Below are positions 19,766 to 29,011 of a stretch of 64,000 nucleotides of DNA, piece by piece. Source of the DNA: Pseudomonas monteilii (GTDB taxonomy: Bacteria > Pseudomonadota > Gammaproteobacteria > Pseudomonadales > Pseudomonadaceae); contig CP013997.1 of the NCBI GenBank assembly GCA_001534745.1, positions 3,038,001 through 3,102,000 of the forward strand, given 5' to 3'. The stretch's first letter is position 1; each line of letters begins with the position of its first letter. The notes under the pieces are model-generated. The model worked only from the letters and a program-made list of their open reading frames with translations. It had not been told where the DNA came from and searched no databases. A program made the translations under genes and the position numbers.

Positions 19766-20809
19766 TTACTTGGCTTGAGCTTCGACCTGAGCTTCAACAC
19801 GACGGTTGACAGCACGGCCTTCTTCGGTAGCGTTGTCAGCAACCGGACGGCTTTCGCCGTAGCCAACCGAATCAACACGGCTGGACTCTACACCGTACTG
19901 CTGGGTCAGCACTTGCTTGACAGCGTTGGCACGACGCTCGGACAGCTTCTGGTTGTAAGCGTCTGGACCGACGGAGTCAGTGTGACCTTCCACAGTGGTG
20001 GTGGTCTGTGGGTACTGCTTCATGAAGTCAGCCAGGTTCTTGATGTCGCCGTAGCTGTTTGGCTTCACGACCGACTTGTCGAAGTCGAACTTGACGTCCA
20101 GCTCAACACGAACGACTTCAGCAACAGCTGGGCAACCGTCGGCGTCAACGGTGACGTTGGCCGGGGTGTCTGGGCACTTGTCGACGTTGTCGCACACGCC
20201 GTCATTGTCGCTGTCGGTGCAGACGTCAGCTACTGGAGCTGGAGCGACTGGAGCCGATTCTGCGGTTTTCGGGCTGCCACCGAAGTTCAGGCCGACGCCG
20301 ACGCTTGGTGCCCACTCGGTGTCACCCTGGTCGATGTTGTACTGAGCTTCAACGCCTGCACGGGCGTAGAACATGTCAGTGATGTACCACTTGGCACCAG
20401 CGCCCAGGTTGGCGAAGGTGGAGTGGTCGCGGCCGCCGCGGAAGCTCTGGCCCAGGGACTGGTGAGAGAAACCAGCCGACACGTACGGACGGATAGCGTC
20501 GTACGGGTTGTTGAAGTGGTAAACGGCGTCCAGGGCGGTGTTGGAGCCCTTGATGTTCTTGCCGTCGTCGCCACGAGCGTTGTGGACTTCGTCGTAGCCC
20601 AGACGCAGTTCAACGTCGTCGGTCAGGAAGTAGCCGACCGAACCACCGAACAGGTTGCCGTCGTTCTTGAAGTCGCGCTGGCTGTCGAAGAATTCTTTCT
20701 TGTAGAAGATTTCAGTTTCGACAGCGCCTTGGCCTTGTGCCATAGCGCCAATCGAGGTGGCGGCTACGAGCGAACCAATGGCCAAGCCCAAGGTGTTTTT
20801 CAGTTTCAT
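19766..20809 (-). CDS. oprF: Major outer-membrane porin OprF (OmpA family)
   Basis: 347 residues. Signal peptide MKLKNTLGLAIGSLVAATSIGAMA; N-terminal 8-strand beta-barrel (about 25-185); a Pro/Ala linker; a thrombospondin-3-like cysteine loop (CTDSDNDGVCDNVDKCPD); and a C-terminal OmpA peptidoglycan-binding domain (about 215-345) with TTTVEGHTDSVGPDAYNQKLSERRA. It is the main structural protein and general porin of the Pseudomonas outer membrane. sigX lies just upstream on the same strand, the arrangement in which SigX drives part of oprF expression. Confidence 0.97.
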   Translation of the reverse strand: MKLKNTLGLAIGSLVAATSIGAMAQGQGAVETEIFYKKEFFDSQRDFKNDGNLFGGSVGYFLTDDVELRLGYDEVHNARGDDGKNIKGSNTALDAVYHFNNPYDAIRPYVSAGFSHQSLGQSFRGGRDHSTFANLGAGAKWYITDMFYARAGVEAQYNIDQGDTEWAPSVGVGLNFGGSPKTAESAPVAPAPVADVCTDSDNDGVCDNVDKCPDTPANVTVDADGCPAVAEVVRVELDVKFDFDKSVVKPNSYGDIKNLADFMKQYPQTTTTVEGHTDSVGPDAYNQKLSERRANAVKQVLTQQYGVESSRVDSVGYGESRPVADNATEEGRAVNRRVEAQVEAQAK

Positions 20810-20919
20810 CCGTTAAATCCCCATCTGGTGATAGTTAAGCCCCCCTACCCTGCAGCAGTAGGACGACTCGGCGGCAAGTCTAGCAGACCCGCCGGTGCGT
20901 TAGAGAACCCTACGCGCGA

Positions 20920-21513
20920 CTAAGTTTCAGCCACACCCGCAAATTTTTCCCTTAATTTGTCGAGTGCGCGCTTGTACCGCATCTTCGTCGCGCTCAAGCC
21001 CATGTGCATGATATCTGCGATTTCCTGGAATTCCAGTTCTGCGACGAAGCGCAGCACTAAAATTTCCCGGTCGATCGGGTTGACGTGGACCAACCAGCGG
21101 TCCAGCCCGCCCTTTTCTTCGGCCTTCGGTGCCTTGTCCTCGGACGCCTCTTCGAGGGGGTCCAAGCTCAAGGCATCCATCAGCCGGCGCTTGCGGCGCT
21201 CTTTACGGTACTGCGTGATGCATTCGTTGTAGGTGATGCTGTAGAGCCAGGTCTTGAACTTCGATTTCCCCTCGAAATTCTTCAACCCGTACAACACCTT
21301 CAGCATCACTTCCTGACAGACATCGTCGGCATCCCGGTCGTTCCCGAGATAACGCGCACAGACGTTGAACAGGGTGCGCTGATAGCGCCGCATGAGTTCC
21401 TCATAGGCGCGGGTCACGTGAAACAGCTCCTCATGCGAACGCGCCACCAGCTCCTCGTCGGAGAGTGCTTGGGGGTCATAGCGCATGGGCAGCGGATGAG
21501 CTTTATTCAACAC
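20920..21513 (-). CDS. sigX: ECF RNA polymerase sigma factor SigX
   Basis: Up to 197 residues. Sigma-70 region 2 (FNVCARYLGNDRDADDVCQEVMLKVLYGL) and region 4 (PIDREILVLRFVAELEFQEIADIMHMGLSATKMRYKRALDKLRE) are clear and very close to P. aeruginosa SigX. It controls oprF and membrane/envelope homeostasis genes. Start uncertain: GTG at 21513, TTG at 21510 (giving MNKAHPLPMRYD) and ATG at 21486 are all in frame; the TTG product resembles homologues best. No anti-sigma gene is adjacent; cmpX lies upstream. Confidence 0.93.
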   Translation of the reverse strand: MLNKAHPLPMRYDPQALSDEELVARSHEELFHVTRAYEELMRRYQRTLFNVCARYLGNDRDADDVCQEVMLKVLYGLKNFEGKSKFKTWLYSITYNECITQYRKERRKRRLMDALSLDPLEEASEDKAPKAEEKGGLDRWLVHVNPIDREILVLRFVAELEFQEIADIMHMGLSATKMRYKRALDKLREKFAGVAET

Positions 21514-21598
21514 GAATCTGGCCGACAGTCAGGACAATGTCGCCGCGTGGCCCGGGGGCCCGTTTTCGCGGCGGCATACAGTAACAGCTTTTCAACGG

Positions 21599-22423
21599 TC
21601 AGCGACGACTGACGTGTCGCTCGAGCAGCTCGCGATTAGACACCGAGACCAGCTCGCCCTCGTCGGTCAGCAACGTGGTTTTGACCGTGCCGATCTCCTC
21701 GATCTGCCCTTCGACCTCGCCAATCCGCACCTCTTGCCCGACCTGGAACAGTTCGCGCACGTAGATCCCGGCCATGATCTGCCCGGCAATTTCACGGCTA
21801 CCCAGGCCCATGGCCAAGGCAACGGCCAGACCAACGGTAATCAAACCGATGACGATGACATGGTTGAGCAGGTCGGTCTTGACCTCCAGCTGGCTGATCG
21901 CCACTGAAATGCTGATCAGGATCACCAGCCCCTGGGCGATACGGCCGACGCCGGCGGCGTATTCCAGCCCGATGCCTTCGGCGGCACCGCGCGTCAGGCC
22001 ATTGACCAGTTGCGCGAGCAGGACACCGGCCAGCAGGACGATGGCCGCGCCGAAGACCTTCGGCAGGTACAGCGCCAGCATGTCCAGGGTCGAGGACACC
22101 CGCTCCAGGCCCAGCGACTCGGCCGCCGAGACCAGGAAGATGAGCAGCACGAACCAGTAGACGATCTTGCCGATCAGGGTCGAGATCGGCACCTGGATGC
22201 CGACCCGGCCGAGCATCTTGGTCAAGCCGGTACCGCTCATCAGGCGGTCCAGGCCAAGCTTGGCCAACAGCTTGGACAACAGCGTGTCGAGCAGCTTGGC
22301 GACGACGAAGCCCAGCAGCACCACGACCAGGGCGCCGAACAGGTTGGGGATGAAGTTAGCCACCTTGGTCCAGAGGGCAGTCATGGCGGTGACCAGGCTC
22401 TGGGTCCACAGATCGAGTTCCAT
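21599..22423 (-). CDS. cmpX: MscS-family mechanosensitive channel CmpX
   Basis: 274 residues. Four N-terminal membrane segments are followed by an MscS-type pore/beta domain (IAGQIMAGIYVRELFQVGQEVRIGEVEGQIEEIG). By order it corresponds to cmpX (PA1775), next to sigX in the cmaX-crfX-cmpX-sigX-oprF block. It starts 2 bases after the crfX stop, so it is translationally coupled. The product is an inner-membrane channel linked in P. aeruginosa to envelope stress and SigX activity. Confidence 0.88.
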   Translation of the reverse strand: MELDLWTQSLVTAMTALWTKVANFIPNLFGALVVVLLGFVVAKLLDTLLSKLLAKLGLDRLMSGTGLTKMLGRVGIQVPISTLIGKIVYWFVLLIFLVSAAESLGLERVSSTLDMLALYLPKVFGAAIVLLAGVLLAQLVNGLTRGAAEGIGLEYAAGVGRIAQGLVILISISVAISQLEVKTDLLNHVIVIGLITVGLAVALAMGLGSREIAGQIMAGIYVRELFQVGQEVRIGEVEGQIEEIGTVKTTLLTDEGELVSVSNRELLERHVSRR

Positions 22424-22425
22424 AT

Positions 22426-22674
22426 TCAGTCGGCCTTATCAGCGTTGCCAGCGGCAGGGGTACGACGCACCGGCGCGACATGCGCCGAGCCGTTGTTGAT
22501 GGCGATCATCAGGCCCTGGACGCAACGGCCCAGCAGCGAGAACAGATCGCCCGCACCGACCTGGCGGTTGGCGGTTTTGAGGACACGACCCAGGCAGGCG
22601 GCGTCGTCTCGGTCCTTGCCGGACGGCGATGCCTTGAGCAGGTCGCGCAGGGATTCTTCAAACGGATCGTGCAT
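22426..22674 (-). CDS. crfX: CrfX-like small protein
   Basis: 82 residues starting MHDPFEESLRDLLKASPSGKDRDDAACLGRVLKTANRQVGAG. No membrane segment is strong; GDLFSLLGRCVQGLMIAIN is a possible amphipathic helix. Position between cmaX and cmpX identifies it as crfX (PA1774). The internal ATG at 22674 is preferred over the in-frame start five codons upstream because GAGGTG precedes it. Function is unknown; it is a regulated member of the SigX neighbourhood. Confidence 0.8.
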   Translation of the reverse strand: MHDPFEESLRDLLKASPSGKDRDDAACLGRVLKTANRQVGAGDLFSLLGRCVQGLMIAINNGSAHVAPVRRTPAAGNADKAD

Positions 22675-22800
22675 GGGCACCTCGCGCAATGTGAGTCAAA
22701 GACGAGACCGCCGGAGCATGGGTCACACTTGCCGCGTCGCTAAATGTGACACTCGACAGGGCCGTGACCCTTCCTTGCGACGCGGCGCAGGGCGCACACC

Positions 22801-23802
22801 TCACGGTTCGGTCCAGCGCAGCTTGCGGAACAGCCACCATTGGCCGACGGCCAGCGCGAGCACCAGCAAGCTGGCATAGAGGAACCCATGGGGGTTGTCG
22901 GCCCCGGGAATGCCACCGACGTTGATGCCCAGCAGGCCGGTGAGAAAGCTCATCGGCAGGAAGATGCAGGTGATGATGCCGAAGCGGTACATGGTCATGT
23001 TCATGCGCTCGCCACGCCGCCGGTCCTCGCTCTCCAGCAGCAGCGCCGCCCGCTCACGGGTCAGCTCCAGCTCCTCGAGGTGACGGATCAGGCTGTTGCT
23101 CAGCTCGTTCCAGTAGTCCAGGTCACTGTCGGCGAACCAACTCCACTTGTGCCGGGCCAGTTGCGCATAGATGTCACGCTGCGGCGCCAGGAAACGCCGC
23201 AGTGCGGCCGCCCGACGGCGGATCTGCTGCAGGCTGCCGTGGGCCGGGGTGTAGCGCTCGTCGGCATCGACCCGTTCCTCTTCGTCATCCACCGACTCGC
23301 TGAGGTCGGTGACCAGGGCCTGGACCTTGTCGGTCAACAGCTCCCCCATCACCAGCAACAGTTCTGACGCACTCTTGGGCCCGCGCCCCTCGGCCAGTTG
23401 CTGCAGCAACTCATCACTGGCGCGCAAAGGGCGCAGGCGCAGCGAAATGACCCGGCGCGCATCGGCGAAGATGCGCACCGAGACCATGTCTTCAGGCTCG
23501 GCGCCCGGGTTCAGGTTGACCCCGCGCAAGAACAGCAGCAATTGTTCCTGGGCCTGGGGCAACAGGCGCGGACGGGTATTCTCTTCCAGCAGCAGCTCGG
23601 TGGCGAACTCGCTCACGCCACTGTCACGCAGCAGCCATTCGCGGGTCTGCGGATGACCGCGATCCCAGTGCAGCCAGAGGCTTTCTTCCGGCTGCAGCTG
23701 CAGCCCGTGCAATTCAGTGCGGGCGATCGGACGCGCGCCGCCCTGGCCATCGAGCACCAGGGCATGCACCAGGCCCCACTGGGCGTTTTCTTCCTCGAAC
23801 AT
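22801..23802 (-). CDS. cmaX: CmaX, CorA-like divalent-cation transporter
   Basis: 333 residues. A large soluble N-terminal domain and coiled-coil (LEELELTRERAALLLESEDRRRGERMNMTMYRFGI) are followed by two C-terminal membrane helices, the CorA/ZntB topology. The selectivity loop after the first helix reads GINVGGIPG where classical CorA has GMN, as expected for the divergent CmaX group. Metal specificity cannot be inferred. GGAG precedes the ATG. It is the first gene of the cmaX-crfX-cmpX series. Confidence 0.87.
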   Translation of the reverse strand: MFEEENAQWGLVHALVLDGQGGARPIARTELHGLQLQPEESLWLHWDRGHPQTREWLLRDSGVSEFATELLLEENTRPRLLPQAQEQLLLFLRGVNLNPGAEPEDMVSVRIFADARRVISLRLRPLRASDELLQQLAEGRGPKSASELLLVMGELLTDKVQALVTDLSESVDDEEERVDADERYTPAHGSLQQIRRRAAALRRFLAPQRDIYAQLARHKWSWFADSDLDYWNELSNSLIRHLEELELTRERAALLLESEDRRRGERMNMTMYRFGIITCIFLPMSFLTGLLGINVGGIPGADNPHGFLYASLLVLALAVGQWWLFRKLRWTEP

Positions 23803-23829
23803 TCCTGCTCCAACGACGCCCGTGGCGCG

Positions 23830-24321
23830 TCACTCCGGCATGCGCAACGGGCTGGGGGAAACGATCACGCCGTTGTTGTCGGCGTACAGATAGTGACCGG
23901 GGTGAAAGGTCACGCCCGCGAAGGTGACCGGTACATCGATGTCGCCCAGGCCACGCTTTTCGGTGGCCAGCGGGTGGCTGGCCAGCGCCTGCACACCGAC
24001 ATCGGTCTGCGCCAGCGCATCCACGTCGCGCACGCAACCGTAGATCAGCAAGCCGGCCCAGCCATTCTTGGCGGCCTTGGCGGCGAGCATGTCGCCCAGC
24101 AGCGCCCGGCGCAGCGAACCACCACCGTCGACGACCAGCACCCTGCCCTCGCCCGGCTGCTCGACCTGCTCGCGGACCTTGGAGTTGTCTTCGAAGCACT
24201 TGAGGGTGGTGATCGGCCCGCCAAAGGAATCACGGCCCCCGAAGTTGCTGAACATCGGCTCCAGCACCTGGATCAAGTCCGGGTAGGCATCGCACAGATC
24301 AGGCGTCAGGTAATGCTGCAT
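23830..24321 (-). CDS. rraA: RraA-family protein (RNase E regulator / HMG aldolase-like)
   Basis: 163 residues starting [24 protein letters not shown], with family motifs [31 protein letters not shown] and [13 protein letters not shown]. RraA in E. coli binds RNase E and inhibits it; homologues also carry HMG/oxaloacetate aldolase activity, and the [12 protein letters not shown]...GCVRD residues are shared by both, so the sequence does not decide between roles. GGAGTG precedes the start. Corresponds to PA1772. Confidence 0.92.
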   Translation of the reverse strand: MQHYLTPDLCDAYPDLIQVLEPMFSNFGGRDSFGGPITTLKCFEDNSKVREQVEQPGEGRVLVVDGGGSLRRALLGDMLAAKAAKNGWAGLLIYGCVRDVDALAQTDVGVQALASHPLATEKRGLGDIDVPVTFAGVTFHPGHYLYADNNGVIVSPSPLRMPE

Positions 24322-24425
24322 GGCACACTCCTTTCAATCGCGGGGCTGTCGAGGGGCTTTTCCACGCCGGTCGGCGCGAGCCTGAACGATCATCCTTCAG
24401 GCTCGCCACCGGGTCAAATCGATGT

Positions 24426-25418
24426 TCAGCCCGCCACCGCCTCGCCCAGCGGCGCCACAGGTTCGGGCAAGAGCGTGTCCGGGCGCTCGAGCCATTGACG
24501 CACCAGTGGCCAGACCTGCACCTGGGCCTCCTTGCTCACCAGCATCTCGACATGCCCCAAGGCCGCGAAGCCAGGCTCCTGCCCCAGGCACAGGAAGCGC
24601 TTGCGCGTGCTGCCCAGCTGGTCGAACAAGGCCTGGCAGGCCCAGGCCGGGTCCTGGGTATCGGTGCGACTGGTCACCGCCAGCACCGGCACCTCGACCT
24701 GCGCCAGGCCTGCCCACCAGTCGTGCTTGCCCTCGCCGAAGCGGCCGAACAGCCCATGCCAGCGCATCACCTCGATGGCCAGCCCGACCGGCTCGTCTTC
24801 AGGCCCGCGCTTCAGACGTGGCCCCGACACCTGCCCATAGCGCTTGATCACGCGACGGGCGAGCCACTCCACCAACGGCACCTTCAACGCCCAGGAAAAA
24901 TGGCTGACCTGGGTACCGAACAGCGCGACGCTGGCCACCTGGCTCGCGGACAGGTGCCCACCGCCCAGGGCGGCCGCCAAGGTGATGCCGCCCAGGGAGT
25001 GGGCCACCCAGTGCGGTACTTGCCCGGACTGTTCCTGGACGAAGGCGGCGATCGCCGGCAGGTCTTCGCGGGCATAGTCGGCCACGCGGTTGTCGCGCCA
25101 GTGACGGTTGCGCGGCGACAGGCCATGGCCACGCATCTCGGGGATCCAGACATCGAACCCGGCACGGACCAGGAATGCGCCCAGGCCGATGCCCTTGGGC
25201 GAGAACCAGAAGCGTCGATTGGAGAAGCTGCCATGCAGCAGGATCACCGGCACGCCACTGGCCTGTGCCTCGCTGGCCAGGCCCAGGCGGGTCACGGCCA
25301 GCTCGACCGAGGGGTCCGAGCCGGTACCGGCCTTGATGCGGTAGACGTCTTCGCTGAGGTCGCCGCGTCGCTCGGCACTGAGCAACGCTACGGGAAACAG
25401 GGTACTGCTGCTTTGCAT
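24426..25418 (-). CDS. Alpha/beta-hydrolase fold protein
   Basis: 330 residues. Alpha/beta-hydrolase features: oxyanion motif VILLHGSFSNRRFW, nucleophile elbow VAHSLGG (Ala-His-Ser-Leu-Gly instead of strict GxSxG), an acid near TSRTDTQDP and a late catalytic His in FAALGHVEML. No signal peptide. The ATG at 25418 was preferred to upstream in-frame sequence because that stretch contains the ppsA terminator hairpin. By position it corresponds to PA1771 (esterase/lipase annotation). Substrate is unknown; the polyhydroxyalkanoate-depolymerase-like overall pattern is only a guess. Confidence 0.82.
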   Translation of the reverse strand: MQSSSTLFPVALLSAERRGDLSEDVYRIKAGTGSDPSVELAVTRLGLASEAQASGVPVILLHGSFSNRRFWFSPKGIGLGAFLVRAGFDVWIPEMRGHGLSPRNRHWRDNRVADYAREDLPAIAAFVQEQSGQVPHWVAHSLGGITLAAALGGGHLSASQVASVALFGTQVSHFSWALKVPLVEWLARRVIKRYGQVSGPRLKRGPEDEPVGLAIEVMRWHGLFGRFGEGKHDWWAGLAQVEVPVLAVTSRTDTQDPAWACQALFDQLGSTRKRFLCLGQEPGFAALGHVEMLVSKEAQVQVWPLVRQWLERPDTLLPEPVAPLGEAVAG

Positions 25419-25432
25419 AGGGTACTTGCACG

Positions 25433-25465
25433 AAAAAGGGCAAGGCTCATCGCTGAGCCTCGCCC
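25433..25465 (-). terminator. ppsA terminator
   Basis: Read leftwards: GGGCGAGGCTCA-GCGA-TGAGCCTTGCCC with one mismatch, then TTTTT. It lies 49 bases after the ppsA stop and just before the hydrolase start. Confidence 0.87.
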
Positions 25466-25513
25466 TGGACAATCCACACACGGACGTGCCAGGCACGTCC
25501 GCGCCTCATCGCA

Positions 25514-27889
25514 TCACACGGCGCCCTGGTTTTCCGCCAGGAAGAACCAGGTCTCGAGCACCGAGTCCGGGTTCAGCGACACGCTTTCGATGCCCTGCTC
25601 CATCAGCCACTTGGCCAGGTCCGGATGATCCGAAGGCCCCTGGCCGCAGATGCCGATGTACTTGCCGGCCTTGTTGCACGCGGCGATGGCATTGGCCAGC
25701 AGTTTCTTCACCGCAGGATTTCGCTCGTCGAACAGGTGCGCAATGATACCCGAATCGCGGTCCAGGCCCAGGGTCAGCTGGGTCAGGTCGTTGGAGCCGA
25801 TGGAGAAGCCGTCGAAGTACTCGAGGAACTCATCGGCCAGCAGCGCGTTGGACGGCAGCTCGCACATCATGATCACGCGCAGGCCGTTGTCACCACGGGC
25901 CAGGCCGTTTTCGGCGAGCAGGTCGACCACCTGACTGGCCTCGCCCAGGGTGCGCACGAACGGCACCATGATCTCGACGTTGGTCAGGCCCATCTCGTTG
26001 CGCACGCGCTTGAGCGCCCGGCACTCGAGCTCGAAGCAGTCGCGGAACGCCTCGCTGATGTAGCGCGAGGCGCCGCGGAAGCCCAGCATCGGGTTTTCTT
26101 CTTCCGGCTCGTAGAGCTTGCCGCCGATCAGGTTGGCGTACTCGTTGGACTTGAAGTCCGACAGGCGCACGATGACCTTCTTCGGGTAGAAGGCCGCGGC
26201 CAGGGTGCTGATGCCCTCGACCAGTTTCTCGACGTAGAAGCCCACCGGGTCGTCGTAGCCGGCGATGCGCTTGTCGACGCTGTCCTTGAGCTCCGGCGGC
26301 AGACCGGCGTAGTTCAGCAGCGCCTTGGGGTGCACGCCGATCATGCGGTTGATGATGAACTCCAGGCGCGCCAGGCCGACTCCGGCGTTGGGCAGCTGGG
26401 CGAAGTCGAAGGCCCGGTCGGGGTTGCCGACGTTCATCATGATCTTGAACGGCAGCTCGGGCATGGCATCGACCGAGTTCTGCTTGATGTCGAAGCCCAA
26501 CTCGCCTTCGAAGATGTAGCCGGTGTCGCCTTCGGCGCAGGACACGGTCACGCCCTGGCCGTCCTTGAGCAGCTGGGTGGCGTTGCCGCAGCCCACCACC
26601 GCCGGGATGCCCAGCTCGCGGGCGATGATCGCCGCGTGGCAGGTGCGCCCGCCGCGGTTGGTGACGATGGCGCTGGCGCGCTTCATCACCGGTTCCCAGT
26701 CCGGGTCGGTCATGTCCGAGACCAGCACGTCACCGGGCTGGACCTTGTCCATCTCCGAGACGTCCTTGATCACCCGCACCTTGCCGGCGCCGATGCGCTG
26801 GCCGATGGCCCGGCCTTCGACCAGCACGGTGCCCTTCTCTTTGAGCAGGTAGCGTTCCATGACGTTGGCGCTGGAGCGGCTCTTCACCGTCTCGGGGCGC
26901 GCCTGGACGATGTACAGCTGCCCGTCGTCACCGTCCTTGGCCCACTCGATGTCCATCGGCCGCTGGTAGTGCTGCTCGATGATCATCGCCTGCTTGGCAA
27001 GCTCCGCGACTTCGGCGTCGCTCAGGCAGAAGCGCGCGCGCTCGGTACGGTCGACGTCGACGGTCTTGACCGAGCGACCGGCCTTGGCTTCGTCGCCGTA
27101 GATCATCTTGATCGCCTTGCTGCCCAGGTTGCGGCGCAGGATCGCCGGACGCCCGGCCTGCAGGGTGGCCTTGTGCACGTAGAATTCGTCCGGGTTCACC
27201 GCGCCCTGGACCACGGTTTCGCCCAGGCCGTAGGCGCCGGTGATGAACACCACGTCACGGAAGCCCGATTCGGTGTCGAGGGTGAACATCACCCCGGCGG
27301 TGCCGGTTTCCGAACGGACCATGCGCTGCACACCGGCGGACAGGGCCACCAGCTTGTGGTCGAAGCCCTGGTGCACGCGGTAGGCGATGGCGCGGTCGTT
27401 GAACAGCGAGGCGAAGACTTCCTTGGCGGCGCGGATCACGTTGTCCACGCCACGGATGTTGAGGAAGGTCTCCTGCTGCCCTGCGAACGAGGCGTCCGGC
27501 AGGTCTTCGGCGGTGGCCGAGGAGCGCACGGCGACGGCCATGTTGTCGTTGCCGCCGGCCATCTCGGCAAAGGCGCTGCGGATCTCGGCGTCCAGGCGAG
27601 ACGGGAACTCGGCGTCCATGACCCACTGGCGGATCTGCGCGCCGGTCTGGGTCAGCGCGGCGATGTCGTCGACGTCCAGGGCATCCAGGGCAGCATGGAT
27701 ACGGTCGTTCAGGCCACTCTGCTCGAGAAAGTCGCGGTAGGCTTGAGCCGTAGTGGCGAAGCCGCCCGGCACCGAGACGCCGGCGCCGGCGAGGTTGCTG
27801 ATCATCTCGCCGAGGGATGCGTTCTTGCCCCCTACGTGCTCCACATCATGGACGCCGAGCTTATCGAGGGAAACTACGTACTCTACCAA
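25514..27889 (-). CDS. ppsA: Phosphoenolpyruvate synthase
   Basis: 791 residues. N-terminal ATP-binding domain ([12 protein letters not shown], then [24 protein letters not shown]); central swivelling phosphohistidine domain with [22 protein letters not shown]-terminal TIM-barrel PEP-binding domain ending in [18 protein letters not shown] and [10 protein letters not shown] (active Cys). It converts pyruvate and ATP to PEP for gluconeogenesis. The start is TTG ([11 protein letters not shown] follows), preceded by GGAGAG at the right distance and giving the standard length. Divergent from ppsR, its regulator. Confidence 0.96.
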   Translation of the reverse strand: MVEYVVSLDKLGVHDVEHVGGKNASLGEMISNLAGAGVSVPGGFATTAQAYRDFLEQSGLNDRIHAALDALDVDDIAALTQTGAQIRQWVMDAEFPSRLDAEIRSAFAEMAGGNDNMAVAVRSSATAEDLPDASFAGQQETFLNIRGVDNVIRAAKEVFASLFNDRAIAYRVHQGFDHKLVALSAGVQRMVRSETGTAGVMFTLDTESGFRDVVFITGAYGLGETVVQGAVNPDEFYVHKATLQAGRPAILRRNLGSKAIKMIYGDEAKAGRSVKTVDVDRTERARFCLSDAEVAELAKQAMIIEQHYQRPMDIEWAKDGDDGQLYIVQARPETVKSRSSANVMERYLLKEKGTVLVEGRAIGQRIGAGKVRVIKDVSEMDKVQPGDVLVSDMTDPDWEPVMKRASAIVTNRGGRTCHAAIIARELGIPAVVGCGNATQLLKDGQGVTVSCAEGDTGYIFEGELGFDIKQNSVDAMPELPFKIMMNVGNPDRAFDFAQLPNAGVGLARLEFIINRMIGVHPKALLNYAGLPPELKDSVDKRIAGYDDPVGFYVEKLVEGISTLAAAFYPKKVIVRLSDFKSNEYANLIGGKLYEPEEENPMLGFRGASRYISEAFRDCFELECRALKRVRNEMGLTNVEIMVPFVRTLGEASQVVDLLAENGLARGDNGLRVIMMCELPSNALLADEFLEYFDGFSIGSNDLTQLTLGLDRDSGIIAHLFDERNPAVKKLLANAIAACNKAGKYIGICGQGPSDHPDLAKWLMEQGIESVSLNPDSVLETWFFLAENQGAV

Positions 27890-28064
27890 GGTGATCTCTC
27901 CACTGATTGTTTTGGAAAAGCTGGAAGTGCTCGATCCTCGACGAAGGCGGGGCCGAGCGTGTGTAGTCCTGACCTGGAAAATAAGTGAAACTGTCGACCG
28001 CTGCATGCGATAAAACGAACTTATCATATTCCACGCGCGCCATCAGCCAAGGTCCAGGGTGCCC

Positions 28065-28883
28065 ATGAAGCGAACCGCATTCTTTATTTCCGACGGGACC
28101 GGCATCACGGCCGAGACCCTGGGTCAGAGCCTGTTGGCCCAGTTCGATACCATTCCCTTCAACAAATTTACCCGACCCTACATCGACACCCTCGACAAGG
28201 CACGGGCCATGGTCCAGCAGATCAACGCCGCCGCCGACCGCGATGGCGTCAGGCCGATCATCTTCGACACCATCGTCAACCAGGACATCCGTGAAGTCCT
28301 GGCCACCTCCAATGGCTTCATGATCGACATCTTCTCGACCTTTCTCTCGCCCCTGGAGCAGGAGCTGACCGCACACTCGTCGTACTCGGTGGGCAAGTCG
28401 CACTCCATTGGTGGCAACTCCAACTACATGGAGCGCATCGAGGCGGTGAACTTCGCCCTGGACAACGACGATGGCGCCCGCACGCATTATTACGACAAAG
28501 CGGACCTGATTCTGGTGGGTGTGTCTCGTTGTGGCAAGACCCCGACCTGTTTGTACATGGCCATGCAGTTCGGCATCCGCGCAGCCAACTATCCATTGAC
28601 CGAAGACGACATGGAGCGCCTGCAGCTGCCGGCGGTGCTGAAGAAGTACCAGCACAAGCTCTTCGGCCTGACCATCGACCCTGATCGGTTGACCGCCATT
28701 CGCCACGAGCGCAAGCCCAACAGTCGGTATTCGAGCTTCGCCCAGTGCGAGTTCGAGGTGCGGGAGGTGGAAAGCCTGTTCCGGCGGGAGAACATCGCGC
28801 ACATCAACTCGACGCATTTTTCGGTCGAGGAGATTTCGGCGAAGATCCTGGTGGAGAAAGGGGTGGAGCGGCGGTTCAAGTGA
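28065..28883 (+). CDS. ppsR: PEP synthase regulatory protein (bifunctional kinase/pyrophosphorylase)
   Basis: 272 residues starting [27 protein letters not shown] (DUF299). The P-loop [15 protein letters not shown] is intact. It phosphorylates PpsA using ADP and dephosphorylates it with inorganic phosphate. A GTG two codons upstream is in frame, but the ATG at 28065 matches homologues. Divergent from ppsA over about 175 bases; a terminator follows. Confidence 0.95.
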   Translation: MKRTAFFISDGTGITAETLGQSLLAQFDTIPFNKFTRPYIDTLDKARAMVQQINAAADRDGVRPIIFDTIVNQDIREVLATSNGFMIDIFSTFLSPLEQELTAHSSYSVGKSHSIGGNSNYMERIEAVNFALDNDDGARTHYYDKADLILVGVSRCGKTPTCLYMAMQFGIRAANYPLTEDDMERLQLPAVLKKYQHKLFGLTIDPDRLTAIRHERKPNSRYSSFAQCEFEVREVESLFRRENIAHINSTHFSVEEISAKILVEKGVERRFK

Positions 28884-28915
28884 GTGGGTTTACAGACTAG
28901 GGTTTACCAGAAAGC

Positions 28916-28944
28916 CCTGGGGCCGCATTGCGGCCCCAGGTTTT
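28916..28944 (+). terminator. ppsR terminator
   Basis: CCTGGGGCCGC-ATT-GCGGCCCCAGG, an 11-bp perfect stem, followed by TTTT. Lies between the convergent ppsR and gdhB genes. Confidence 0.92.
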
Positions 28945-29011
28945 CCAAGCGTCAAGGTGAAAGAAGGCCTGCACACGCGGCACAGGCCCCTTTCCTACAA
29001 TGCCCTTGCGG

